This document shows positions 11,301 to 25,300 of a stretch of DNA of 64,000 nt, one piece after another. A model generated the notes under the pieces. It was given only the letters and a program-made list of their open reading frames with translations, was not told where the DNA came from and made no database searches. The stretch comes from Holacanthus passer (lineage: Eukaryota; Chordata; Actinopteri; Pomacanthidae): contig JAFREQ010000008.1 in the NCBI GenBank assembly GCA_025331565.1, positions 310,001 to 374,000 of the forward strand. Reading direction: 5' to 3'. How positions within the stretch are numbered: position 1 is the first letter of the stretch; each line of letters opens with the position of its first letter. The translations under genes were made by a program, and so were the position numbers.

Positions 11301-14300
11301 AAGATCACACTCACCCACTATTTACAGCACATCAAGCTCGCCTCAAGCTTTTGTTCCCACAGCACTATTACCTTTGTTCTGTTTCTCTACGCCTGCTTTG
11401 CTTCCCACAAATACAAATGCATGATTATATTTATATGGATTGAAAGCCTCCCAGCTCAGAGTCTGGCTTATTGATTACTTATGTTAAGAGGAGAGAGGAG
11501 AAATCAATGAAGGCTGCACCGAGAATAGGCAGATCAAATAAGGTGTTAAATCCGAGTAGAACACTCTGCTAAAATTATTCTTTGTGTGTGTGTGTGTGTC
11601 TGCATGTATGAGAAAGTTCAAACACAAATTTTGAAATGATGCAGTTTTTTTTGCAGGGCATAAAGCAATGGATCGTATCTACTGTAGGATATAACCCAAG
11701 TAACATATACAGCAAAAGACGTCCCATCCGTTTTTGTCTCCACCCTTCCTCACTTGTTTCCTAATGTTTCAATTATCTCCCGAGCCAACGAGGAAATCCA
11801 TTCTAAATGTCTTTCTCAACCACCTGCTACAAACACCTCCGCCAAAATTACCAGCTTTCTCAGATGAATGAAAGACAATGCTTTCTGGCAACTCTCACAA
11901 ATTCCTTTCCGAGCAATCGATTAATCTGATATTGTTGCAAGAGATTAAAAAAATGTGGCTATGTGCAGCTTTTTTTTTTTCATTGCGGGGGAACAAAACC
12001 AGAACTGGGACACTTTCAGCTGCTCTCTGCATTAAGTCAGTGCATACAGTAGATATTTATACAAGAGTGTGTGTCTGCGTGTGTTCCCATGAGCGCTTCT
12101 GCAGATCCCCTCGAGGGCGGCCAGGAGACACGGCGACGACTCACCTGTGACATTGACACCGTCTGAACGCTGACACCACACCGCTCTCTCATTGTTGCTC
12201 CATCCTCCCGTCCTCCACTGGTAACTGTGGCACTTTCCGCCTGTAGCAAAAGCAGAGACGATGCTCAGTAGCGTCCAGGCCTGTCATCAGGTTCCCATGG
12301 ACATTAACCACCACTTCTTTCGCTGCCCTGCTACTTCGTATTATAAGGTAAGTATGTTGGTAATGAGAGGGAAAGGGCACATCATCGGAAGCAGTGTGCT
12401 GCGAGACAAAGGCGTCTTTGGAGGAAATTGGATGGTGGAAAGTGGTTGGAAATGTACGAACGACACCCTAGGAGAAGGGCTCTTATTTTCCTGGGGGGAG
12501 CTATAGGGGACGACTGGTTTTAAGAGAGAAACAGTCACTTGATTTTATATATTAAAGAAAATCTAGCCACACATGCTGAATTTTATGGCTAATAAAAGAA
12601 ACACCACAGGAGAGAACTTTAAAACACAGTATGTAGATTCAAGTTACACATTTGCACTGAGGAGCATTAAAATGAATGACAATTACCGAACAATTACCAT
12701 TTTAAATGCAGCTTTTATAAGGAGCTAATTATTGAAGGAGAGCTGGCAAGAGCCCAGAAACTTGACGGCTGATGAGGTATATGAAGGTACGTAGGTGCAG
12801 AAATCAGAAAAGATTATATTATGAAAGAGTGGGAAAAAGTTAAGAAAATTACAATAATGGACAATTAGGTAAAAATGAACTCAGCACATTGAAACACTTT
12901 TAAATGAAAGAGACTGACACAAAATGGCTGTTAAAGATTAGCAGATTCAAAAACAATACTTAAATACAGTATTCGCTTCTGAAACACACACATCTGCCTT
13001 GAATCACATGCATCAACGTCCATCTTTCATCAAAACTGAACAAGTGGTGTCACAGTTTCTTTCCATTTTCAAATACTGTCCCTGTTAAACACTAACCCTC
13101 CTGCGACGGTTTCACAGATAACCTTGCTGTCGCAGTCACCAGACTCACGGTTGGCCATTTAAAAAGCTCTTCTTATATCACCTGTTAGCCTCTTATCTCC
13201 GTACAGACAGGTTTATGTTTTGTGAAACCCAAAAGAAGACTCCAGTCCGTAATATCTGTTATGAGCTGTGGCGGTGTGAGGGCTGATGAGTGTCACGGTG
13301 CAAACACTCCTCTCATGAAGTTTGAAGGTAATAATGCCCTGATACACACTGATAAACATTGGAGTGCCATTTCAAGGTCAGTGGAATGAAATAAAAAAAT
13401 CTTTCTGCGGCCCCCAAGAGGAGATCTGAACTTTATTGAACGTATATTAGAAGATGCTATTGATCCGTCTTGAGGACCAGAGACTTATATTCTTCAATAT
13501 CCAATGTTCCAAATCCCAATAGATGCAGTGTAACAGCAGGGAGGAAGTGGAGGAATGTGGCTCTTCAAGATACTTGATATTCACACGGTGTTTAGTTTGT
13601 GCCCCTCATTTTTATCCCCATTTTAACACCAGGTAAAACCTAGTTTTTGCTGACCTCCAGTGGTTGAGGTGCTCAGGCAGCAGTGATGTACAAGTGTACT
13701 CAGTGTACGCTCTGACATCACAGCTGGGTGTGGTAACAGTTGTGAAAGCTTTGAAGCGTTCAACCACATGAGGTCAGTAAAAGCTTTTCAGCTTAGTGTT
13801 AAGTTAGAAACCTCATTCACAGATTTTTTTGGTCGACTTAGGATCAGTGAAAACAAACGTTACACACAAAACTGACATGTTATCACCTTTTTAAATTGAT
13901 ATGACTTGTTGGCAAACAAGTGTGTCTTCACATGTCAAGCACAAGCAAAGCTACATTAGCATTCATTTGCTCCACTGTGCTCAGCAGCTAGTGGCTGACT
14001 TAGTATGTCTGCTGTTCGGTGCTGAGCAGGTAGCTTTTAGTTGGTTTGCCAGAACTTTCCTACTGAAAACAGATGCAAGAAAACCAAAGTGGAACTGCAG
14101 AGCTGGGTGATAATTCACTGCAGGTTTGTCACGATCAACCCTTTTCACAAACTGTTACATCATGTGATCCATTGTTAACATGAAAATATTGATTATAGTT
14201 GCAATAAATGAGGCTTTGGAATCAGGTTATATTAAGGCCGCTCTCATCTGTGCGAATAAAGAAAAAGTTTTCTGACACTTGTATATAAGTGGTTTCTTCG

Positions 14301-17300
14301 GTACCTTTACAGGGCTGCGTCTCAAAGACCTGATGTGGGCAGCTGCCCTGGTTCTCCATGACCTGAATGATCACAGCTCTGGAGCGAGCCTGGCGCCCGG
14401 TGGTCTCAAAGCTTCGCCCCTCCAGGCAGGTCAGCTGGCAGGAGCTCCAAGATGACCACACGGTCAAATGACAGTCTCCTGAGGGAAAAAACAGAGACAG
14501 AAAAAAACATGCTGATAGACACGACTTAGTCAATAACACTGTCTCACACTTTCTTTTCAGGCGTTCGACGGTGGTTCGTATTCAGTTTGCCAACACAGTT
14601 TCAGGGATGATTTTATTGGCTCCCCTGCCAGCTCCTGGAACATTTAAAAGACGTCGAAAGCAACTTCAGCACACATCTGTGGCTGATAATGTACCAAATG
14701 CACAAACAAATTACTCAGACGGCCCAGTGGGTATTCAGAAGTAATAGACCAACCAGAGTTATAAATTATACAATACAAGCTATAACTCTGAGCCCAACTG
14801 TAAAGGCAGCAACCAATACTGAAACTGGTCTCTTAGGCAAGAATGAAATCTTCACTCCGGCATGGGGGCGGGGGGGGGGGGACCAGTCGGGGGGAACAGC
14901 ACTTTTAATTGTTGCCGTAAACAATTTTTCCCCAAAATACTTTCACCTGACCAATTTTATCTCATCTCAATACTTCATTCACGGTTCTGATTATGTGGCT
15001 TCCTCTTCCAGCTGGAAACCCCAGTGTTAACAGGTGATAACCAGCTTGACAGTTGTGAATGATTCAAAAACACCTGTTTGGATCATTCCACAGGTAAACA
15101 GGTTCATTGCTAACAGGTGATAGTATCATGATTGGGTATGAAAGGTTCATCCTGGAAAGACTCAGTCGTTCACAAGCGAGGATGGAGAGAGGTTCAACCC
15201 CCCGAAGAATGCATGGTTATGTCCGGGCTCTTAAGAGAAGAAAAACTAATTTCGTTTGGTAAATGCTTTGAGTAGATAAAGGCTGGCTGATGAATTCTGT
15301 GAGTCTACAACTAACACTCGCTTCCTTGAAGGTCAAGCATTAATATCCAGTGTAATCCTTGATAGGGTCAGTTTGGAGTGATAATATCACCCGCTGCCAC
15401 AGCTCCTCAGCCAGAACAACCGTCTGATTCTCTGCTCTGAACGCCCATTAGTGACTGTCTGTGGATTGACACATCTCATTATCTTTTATCTTTATACAGA
15501 TCCACTCAATCATCTCTTCCCCCCATGCTGCTATGAAGAAACATGCTGTGGCAAAAAGCTGCGGCGGACAGCAAACAGCAACACCCATACACACACAGAG
15601 TACATCACATACATGTCGACAACATCTCCCCTGGCCCCTACACCGCGCCCGCCACCTTCACACCAACCGGCACGCGAACGCAAACACACACACACATCTG
15701 CTCCGGCCATCAAACACTTCTGATCCCGAGCCAGGGCTCACAGCAAAGGCGGGTTGAGTGATGAATCAAGGCGAGGATCAGAGCCGAGCGAGAGACAGAT
15801 GAGCAAAAGCAAGCACTGCAAGATGGTGTCTCTTCATAGCAAAAGCTAACAAGAGCCTCGCTTGGTGAGAAGCGTGCCAAAGGAGATCAGAGCAGCTTTT
15901 TTATCACATGATAATGATTGTGTTTTTCTGTTAAAAACGACAAAGAGAAATCTGATATGTTCTCGGCTACTTATGGAGCAGGCTTGTACGTCTAGTGCGC
16001 CGAAGGACAATAAAGCTTCGTTATAGATTTTCAGTGTGGAAATCCTGACAGTGACAAGTGATTTAGGTCATGGCTGTCAGCTGGCCAGAAGCAAACGCTC
16101 CGTTCCCAATGTGGCCTAAAAATGGATTTAAAAAAGGAAAAAAAAAAAAACACCGGTCAGCATCATGGGATGTCAGACAAGTATGATCTGCTGGATTCTT
16201 GTTGCAGTGATTTTTATAATGATAAGATTGACTCACTCTGAAATGATACAAAAACCAGGGTAATGCTTCATGATATGGGTCCTTAATTTCCAACATCCAA
16301 AAATGTCTAAAAGCTTACATTTTCTTTTTGTCCATCTCAGTTTTAATATACTGGAGACACTAAAGCAGAAGAGCTCCATCAAGCCTGAATCTGGCTTTAC
16401 ATTGTCTACTTTATTGGAGGAGGCGGCTAAAACAACAGGAACAGAAAGTTACAGTAAATCATGATATTTTTTTTTTAAGTTTTCACTGTCAAGTCCTCTC
16501 CATTGTTAAGGTACAGGTAGTTCCAAGATGCACCAAGTTTTCTATAGCCACAGTACAGACAGGACTCTTCAGCCACTGGTGCACTTTTATCATTAGAAAT
16601 CACCACAGACTGGCAGAAGTGGATGCAGTAACATTGTTAACACTGCAAGAGAAATATGTTTATAGACCTTCTCCTGATGCATATCGCGAACATGCAGCAC
16701 CGTTCATTCAAGTTTTATGAATGATCTCTGTGTAATTAGCACCTTTACTTACTAATTATTAACTATGACAGCTGATCATAAATGATGAATGAATGTAATT
16801 TGTCTAAGATTTTAACAGACAAACATAGTCCCTGTTAGAAATAACATAAAAGCACAAAGAATACTACACAAGGCATAACATGTTAAATTGAGTGAACTAC
16901 TGTGGTGCTTTGAATTCTAGGAACACTTGTTAATGTTTCCCACCTGCGCACTTCTTTCATTTTTAATGCAGTTTTGTTAAATAATAGGTGACGCACACAC
17001 AAAACATCCCCTGCGGCTTTCATGACACGGAAATATAATGGGCACAGTAAATAACCAATTTCAGGTTCTCCTAGTTGTTATTTGCTAGTTAAATAAGCCA
17101 TGTGAAAAAATACTTATTTGATGGTGCAGGAGGCAAATCTTGTTTTTAAGATGATGGGGGGGAGTGTTTCTCATTGGATTTCCATCCAGAAACTCAAAGT
17201 AAGCTGCATTTCTGCTTTATTAAGATCGTGACATCTGGAGAGAGACTGGATGACACGCAGCAAAGGGTCTGACCTGGAAGTTGACCCGGGCCGCTGTGAT

Positions 17301-20300
17301 GAGGACTTGGCCTTGATTCATGCTACCTGTTCTACTAGATAATCTACCAGGAAGGAAGCTCAAAGCAGACAAGATTTGTTTTTTTTTTTTGGAGGCTGGT
17401 GGGTCTTAGTGGTGGACTGTCATTTTACAGATCTCAAATAGTTGTGTTAAACTGTGATGATTTGGCCGGCAGAGGAACAACACATGCAGGTCATTATTTT
17501 CAAATACTCCCAACATGTCGGTGTTGTACCTCTGGGCACCATCGCTGCTTTTACCACCAGCCCTCACCGCTGTGGCTGCACTGTATAATGATGTGTTGCT
17601 TTCACCTTGTAAAATCACCATTCTCAGTTAGTTTGGATGATGCAAAAGAGCGAAAGTAGGGTAAGCTAGAATAAAGCTAATAACATCAGTTTGTTTTGTT
17701 GTCTCATATGTTGTTGGGCTTGTTTTTTTGCAATGAATAATAATACATGCAATAAAAGCTGTTTTAATTACAACTAGTTTCACTCTGATGTTAGAATATC
17801 AGGCACACACGCTGCAGACTTTAGCTGTTAATTGCATGGTTGTGATAAGCAGCGTGATTTCTCTCTGCAGTGTGATCGGTTAATAGTCCAGTTAGCACAG
17901 GATCATTTTTCACTCTGCCCATTTCTGGGTTGCTACATAATGTAGTGTAAAAATCAATAGCGTTGTCAAGTAATTGATCGTAAAATCTGTCTGTTGGTTA
18001 CTCATTACTGACTTGTGCAGCACTGGTGCTCTTATAGGTACTGTATTAAAAAAAGACATGAACTGCTTCTACCCAAGTGGACGTTGTGTCTTTTTTTCCC
18101 AGCTGTTACTGGATGTACCCATCCAGATAATGTAGAGCTAAAAGGGTCATTAGTTAGTCCATGACTTCTATTGATTTTGCAATAATTATTTAGCAGCTGA
18201 AAATGTCAACGACTCGGAGACAGTATATTGGCAGAATCCAGCAAACGAGTTTGCGTTCAAAAACAATGTTATTGATTATAAGGTAAATGACCCAGGCCAA
18301 ATTATTATTAGTGTTATGAATCCAAGATGAGTGCAGTAATGAATAATTCATACCATCATGTAGAGCTTTATTTGGCCTATTACATAATTATAATATACTG
18401 TACATTTCATGCAATTACGTCAATAATAGCACTTCATACACTGAATGTCAACACATTTGAATAGAGATGTTAATATTTGCTTTACCTGGACAGGGGACGA
18501 AGCAGGGCTGCTCCATCTCTTGTTGGATCCTCCGCCTCAGTTTGTCTCCACAGTGCTCCTCCTTCACCGTCTGAGGAGGAGACCCAGACCAGTTGCCCCA
18601 GTGGACGATGCACGACAGGTTCCGTCTCTGAAATCCCTCGCCACAGTCTGCGCCCTGCACGAACGCACACACAAACATGAGATTTACCAGCAGATGTTCG
18701 CTCGCCAAAACTTAGGTAGGAAATTCCCTCAGAGGCATTTATCTGACTTGATTGGATATTGAACATGATGTGACTGAATGCTGACTGTACAGACTGTGAC
18801 TCAAAATAATGAGATGAAACCAATTGAAAGTAGTTGAAATCCACACATTGGAATCCATTCAATATCCAGTTTAATAAAAAGTAAAATCGAGCTGTTTTAC
18901 AAAATGTTTAAAAATATCCCTTTGCCTTCAACCCGTGTGAAGTTGACTGGATTATTTCTTTGGGTTTTAACATTTTTCCTGCACGACGAGATTCTACTTA
19001 CATTCAGTGTCACTCACAAAAATGCAATGTGTATATTTTTGAGGTATAACAAACATGTTTGATGCATTTAATTCTTCATAAAACATTTGCATAATTTTGA
19101 AACTTGCATTGACTACATCCATGTTTACTTGCTTCTTTTTCCGTATGTTTGGTGTGTTACCGCCACCTGTAGGTCAGTGAAACAGCGTGATTCTATTGGT
19201 GGGAATGTGCATTACTTCACCCACATGCTTGAAATGTGTGAACAAGATGGGGACCCACTCATGAATTACTACCGGTGGCCAAAAACTCCACAGGTTACAA
19301 TTAAGAAATGAAGTGGTTTAGTGTGGCATTATTCTAAAATGCACATATTCCAGAAAAAAGTGATGCACCTCAAGTCTAGCATTCACCTCTACATACCTCT
19401 ACAGTACACGGAGACCAGTCACTCAGCAGCCACATGTAGCAAGGCCTTATGGGACATGGCTTGGTCTGGGTGAGCTGGTTGGGACAGGGCCGACCCTCCT
19501 CGTGAGCTTCCTGCAGGATCCTCCTTGTTCGCACAGACTGACCTGCAGAAGATCAAGGCCGACGCAACAGTAGGAGGAAAAATAGATCAGAGGAGGCCCA
19601 AGTACATGTGCAAGCTGCTTTTATAGAGCTTCAATGTTCAAGCTGAATACTCTTTTTTACCTATTATGCAAGAATCTCAAAAAATTGTGAAATCTTTCAG
19701 GGCCACTGTTTAATAAGACAAACTTCTAAAGCATAAAAAAAATGGTGAATAAAGAACGAAAGCACTGTGGGATTCATACACTCAGGACTAAACTACATGC
19801 CAGTCGGGCCGAGAGGAATAAATGCATCATTGCACAAACATAAGGCCACATAAAATAACAGTTAATAAAATGAGTGGCTGAAATGAAAGATGATCCTTTA
19901 TTCAGGAGTGAAAAGAGGCTGCCCCTTCATTTTACCCTCTGAAATATTTTCCTCATGACAAAGAGGAATTAGCACCAGAGCACCATACATCTGTGTCACC
20001 GTGCCACTTTATGCTCACATCTAACAGTTTCCTACACAAGTGCTTTGTTCAAGTGAGCCATTAATAATGTGTGAAAGAAAAAGTCTGGCAAATGGCAAAA
20101 GGGAGAAAGGACCGGCCACACAGCGGCTTTGCTGTGTAGTAACAGCTCAGTGTCTGGGTCCTGTGAGGCTCGGTGAAGGCACGGCCTCCATCAGCCATCC
20201 GGTCGAGACAGAGTCTGTGTTTGTGCGACACCGGGGGAGATGTCGAGCTCCGCGGGCCCCAGGCAGACACAGCGAAAGGATGTTCGGCTCTGCATCTCAA

Positions 20301-22305
20301 AAATCAAACCCAAAACATTAACGCTCCCATGGCATCCTGACAAAACAAGATCCTTGCGTCGTCTGACACAGATACGACGCAAATCCCTCATCAAGGCTGA
20401 CAGATGCGTCTCACAATGTGTGAGAGGGGGCCTAGCGAGCGGCGGTGTCACGGCGGCAGTGACGGAGCAGAGAGAGAGGCTGGGGTTTAAATCCCCAGCT
20501 GAAAGCCTGTGTTAGTGTGAGCTGATTGGAATGAGGGGTTAACCGTGAGAAGACAGACAGCCGACGACAAATTAAAATTAATGAACTTAAGGCGACACAG
20601 TTGAGTCTCTAATTAACAGAATAAGAAGCCTTCTATCTGGGAGTGTGACTTCGCGAGGCCTGAGAAACAACGTATGCATCCAGGTTAAATCATTAGCTTT
20701 TGTATATTGCATGAGGTTAAAACATGGCTTTCTCGAAGCGATGCCGAGCGTGCCACAGGTTGGTGATTGCTAATTGCTTTTTTGAAATCATGCAGAGGGG
20801 GGGTATATATTTTATTTAGGAACACTGAATCATTTATGACGTCCATAAAGGTCAGCTGTATAAAATTTAGTTTAAATGAACCCGCTGTTCTTAAAATATA
20901 ACCTCATAAAGCAAAGTTGCACGTATTAATTAAAAAAAGCTGGGCTTCATACAGAATGGTAATGAAGTGGGAATATTAATATATACATTATTGAGAAAAA
21001 AAAAACTCAGCTCACTGTTTCCCTGTATAATAAGGGTTTGGATTACACATGCTCATAAATATTTTAATGCATTTAAATGTATTCATGCACAATTCAACAT
21101 CTTGGTGAATGCCTGAGTAGACGAAATAATGAGGCGCCGCACATGTGGTCGACTCTGTGTCTCTTCATCAGGTTGCTGTTCCCGTTGGTTTAAGTTAAGT
21201 TTGTTTGCTCGCGGGTTTACCTTTGCTGCCACAGGTGTGCGAGCACTCCGCCCACGGCGACCAATCAGAGAGGACACAGCTGACGGGACAGTCCACCACG
21301 CAGCTCTCCGACAGCCTCCACTTGTTGATCAGACCAAACTGAAAAAAAAAAAAAAAAAAAAAACAGAGCAGAGCTGTGAGGAGGGCTAGTTAATTATTTC
21401 CACTAACAAGAGAGAAGGAGCGCCCACATTTCCATATTTTAAACAGGCTCCAGTTCATTTCAGGACGACGGAGAAGCAGCAATTAAACAATTTTTCCATT
21501 AACCTCGCTTTCAAATGTTATTGAGCGATAGTTTCTTGGAATTTTTATGAAAGGGAATCAAATTATTAATGTAAATTGTATTTAACATAGAGGCGACAAC
21601 ATCACAGCCTTCATCACCATAAAACTCCCGTCACTCAGCAGCTTAATTCAGTATATATGGACGTGAACTGCAGGTTGTGGACTGATATCCTGTTTGCAGC
21701 CACTGAGAAATGTCTCAGCTTCTACTGTTAGTGAATTTACAGCAACTTGCAGCATCTTCAAGTCCACAGACGTCTTTGCGTGATTAAGTCAAGGCAATAA
21801 AATGAAGCTGTGTTAGAGTTTACAGAAACATGAAGGTGTTTGGACACGTCCACTTAAAGAAATTGGGCAACTGGGCTTTCAATAATGTATAAGCCAGGGG
21901 GAACAGAAGAGGAAGTGGAGGACAGCTGCATGAATCAATACTTGATACTTTTTTTTAAAAAACCTCTCCAAATAATTTTGAAGTACAAGACTCAAATTCC
22001 CTTTTTGGAGGTCATCTGGTGCACTTCATTTTGGCCCATTCCCATCTGCATCAGTTAAGATGTCCAAGTGTTTGTGTGAAAGTCAGCCACAGTAAAATGT
22101 ACTTTTTTGCTGCACAACATGTTGCAAAAACACACCTTAATCTTATAAAATGCCTGGTTCTATCTCCCTGTGCATATTGTAGTTGTTACCTGCTGGCACT
22201 TCTGCAGCTCCACAATCTTGCCATCGCTGCGACTACAGTCCAGGAGACGCAGCCGTGAACCCTGACCGCAGATGGCATTTTCCCTCAGCTGGCACGTGCT
22301 CCAGT

Positions 22306-22354
<49 letters not shown>

Positions 22355-25300
22355 TCTGTGGATTAGTTTTAGTCATATCTTTTTATGTTTGGAATCCCTA
22401 CTTTTGCCACCCTTGTCCTGTGTCAATGCTTCATCTTGTATCTCAGACCTGCCGTGCACACTGTCCTACCTGAGACTCTGTACTGATACGTGAAGCAGGT
22501 GCTGTTGAGGACACACGGCTCCGACTGGACCAGCTCCGGACAGGTTGAGCTTTCCGAGGACTGGAGACGGAGGACGTGTCTGCTCCTGTTCCTCGCCGTT
22601 CCTTGGTCACATTGCTGCACAACAATGACAGCATCGACAAAAACACGTTCATTGTCAAGGACACAGGCTTAGTTTCAGACATAAGGAGGGTGGGATGAAG
22701 CCAGATGGAGTCAGGGGTCCTTCAGCAGGCCGGAGAAATTCAAAGCCGTCTCTGGCATTGAGATTTATGACCTGCTGGCAAACACATTAAATTGTTGTCA
22801 ATAATAATGTTGTAACTATCTGGAACAGCAAATTAAGTTTTCATTACTACAGATTTAAGACTTGAAGGTGTATAACAAACATGTTGAGGTAATCAATTAT
22901 ACTAAATTCTTGTACAGAGGTTTTATGATATTTTCCTTTGATAGAATCATTTGTTTATGATTAAATCTGAAGAATGAATTGATAAATATAAACACACTTA
23001 TTACGTGCTGTAAAATTTTAATGTAGCATTTATTATTTATGGTCTTTGAAAATACAGTTGAGGATTTTGCTCACGGACGTAAAGTAACATTTCCCTGATA
23101 ATCATATAATCACTTCTCTTTTGCTGTATGAAAAAGACCAACTTCGTCCTTCCTGCATTCGTTCTCAAGGATAAACTGAAGGCAAATGTTCTTTAAAAGT
23201 TATGTCAGTAACTGAATGTTATTGTATGTCCATAATATATTTAATCTTATTTAGTCAGTTAGTGTTATGCAACTAAATTGCGTTCTCTTCATATAACTTA
23301 AAAATAAACAAGTTCACCAGTCTTTTCTGCTTCATTGTTGCTGAGACAAATGACTTTTCCCCCTTTTGATTCACTGTGACGTCAGTGACAAGTTTGTGGT
23401 GAGAAAGTCTACTAAAAGTTGAAATGTGGGGAAGAGAAGGAGGGACCGAGTCTGTGTTTGACTATTAGTCATTATTATGTAAGACATGAAAATCAGCAAA
23501 TGTAATACGTGTGTCTGAGGGACAACAGTTGAAAAGCGTAGTTGCCAAATGAGGTACAGCGCGTCTCCTCTTTCTTTGAGATTACTATTTTTTGGTCCCT
23601 GAAAAAAAAAAAACACATTTAATGAAAGAAAAAGAAATCAAATGTGTCAGCTCAAGGTGAGACTCTTCTCTTTTCTTTACTTAGGCGCTATCAAAGCACA
23701 AAGTGCACAGAAGTTAGTAACACAACTTCCAAAACACCGTGTCTTCTTTGAACAAAATCTACCTAATATAATTTTTGTTAAGACGTGGCTAAAAGTACCA
23801 GCTGCTGCTGTCGCACTTCCACAATCCTTTTCTTGTTTTTAAAAAGGTATTTCAATGATACAAAAGCACTGTGGCTGTCAACTAAATTACTTTCATGAAA
23901 AGAACTATGGATTTCAAGAGGGTTGATTTTTACATTTTTTTGAGAAAAATATTCAGCAGATGACTTAGACATCTGACAGCAATACTTCAAAAATGTGTCT
24001 GAATAACTGCTATGCAAAAAAAATATTTTAAAAGACAAGTTGCAACACAGATCAAATAATACTAATTATACTTTTAAGGCCATGGAGAGATTTTATTGAA
24101 AGAATGTGATTTTTGAGTTAGCAAAGAAACCATTTCTAAATAATTGTATCTTTTAATAAGATCAAGTGAAGCTTGAATGTTTGAAATAAAGGAAAACCTT
24201 TGCTTGTAAATGAAGCCTTTCCTTTCCACACTTTTCACCAATACGATCCATAATGTGAGACTTGTCTGTCAGGAAAGAACTAAAGCTAATTACAAGCCAT
24301 CAACAATTGTAAAGCATGTCATTGATACTAAATGCAATTTAAATACTAAATGCAAAGAAGACCTCTCAATGCCTTATTATGCCTCTTTTGTTGACTAAAG
24401 CTCATCATCCCAACCCTCCACTTTTTATAATAATGTTTTAAAATTAGCCTCTGGCCTCCAGTTTCACCGTGGTAATCTGCTGTAATTGGCCAACAAGTGT
24501 TGTTTTCGCTCCAGTCCCGACTGGCATCTTGCCTCTGTGTGATGGTGAGCTTGGAATGACAAAGGCAGTAAGGAAGTAAACCGGCTCTGCAAAGTAGATT
24601 TTTTAAATAATCCATTCCTCTTCAATATTGTTTCCCACCTGCAGTATAGAAACGCATTTCTGCACTTAAACACAAAAAGCCAAGATAATATGTTACATTT
24701 ACGTACTGAAGCTCCAGTTAACATTTTTTATATCAAAGTGTGTTGGTTTCTGTGTGTCGATGTGTTAACGGGCCGAGCTTTTACAGTAAAGGTAATGCAA
24801 ATTCACTGATACAAATCTCTATAAACATCCTTTTATATCCCCCCACCCGAGGCCTTGAAAGAACTAGGACGCTTGTTTGAATAGAATTATTTGACACATA
24901 TACGGTAACTGCTGCCCTCGGTGTGCTATAAATACTATATTTTCACGCTGAATGTCTGAATAATCCCGTGAAGTGGGTAAACTGGGAGAGACCCAGTTTT
25001 ACACCGTGTAGCTGAAGACGACTGTGATAATAATTCAGAGAGCAATTATGAGAACTGGAAGAGAACAACGCTTACCAACTATTTAACAGCGGTAGCACGA
25101 TGAGGATTTGCAAATCACAAAAAAAAAAAAAAAATCACACCACATGAGAATGTACATCTGTGAACAGAGGAGTAAAGGATGTGTGAAAATGTGTGGAGGA
25201 ACTGTCAGCGCGCTCCCTGAGGGAAGAAGAAAGTTTCTCCTGATGAAGGTCTATGCATCAAGCTGCGTTCGTCCCTCTGCTCCTGCCTCGATCACTGTCA

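Larger units (their letters stand above)
14479..18485 (-). other. thsd7b: Intron, exon 11 to exon 12
   Basis: 4,007 bp, GT-AG, phase 1. It holds a G-run cluster at 14864-14894 and a partial copy of the inverted-repeat element at 15050-15198. A short CpG-containing stretch lies near 15640-15690. No exons seen. Confidence 0.88.

Noticed and set aside
22160..22351. Protein beginning with repeated Cys-Val
   Set aside because: The Cys-Val part is the intronic TG microsatellite. Only the part from DWSTC onwards is exon.
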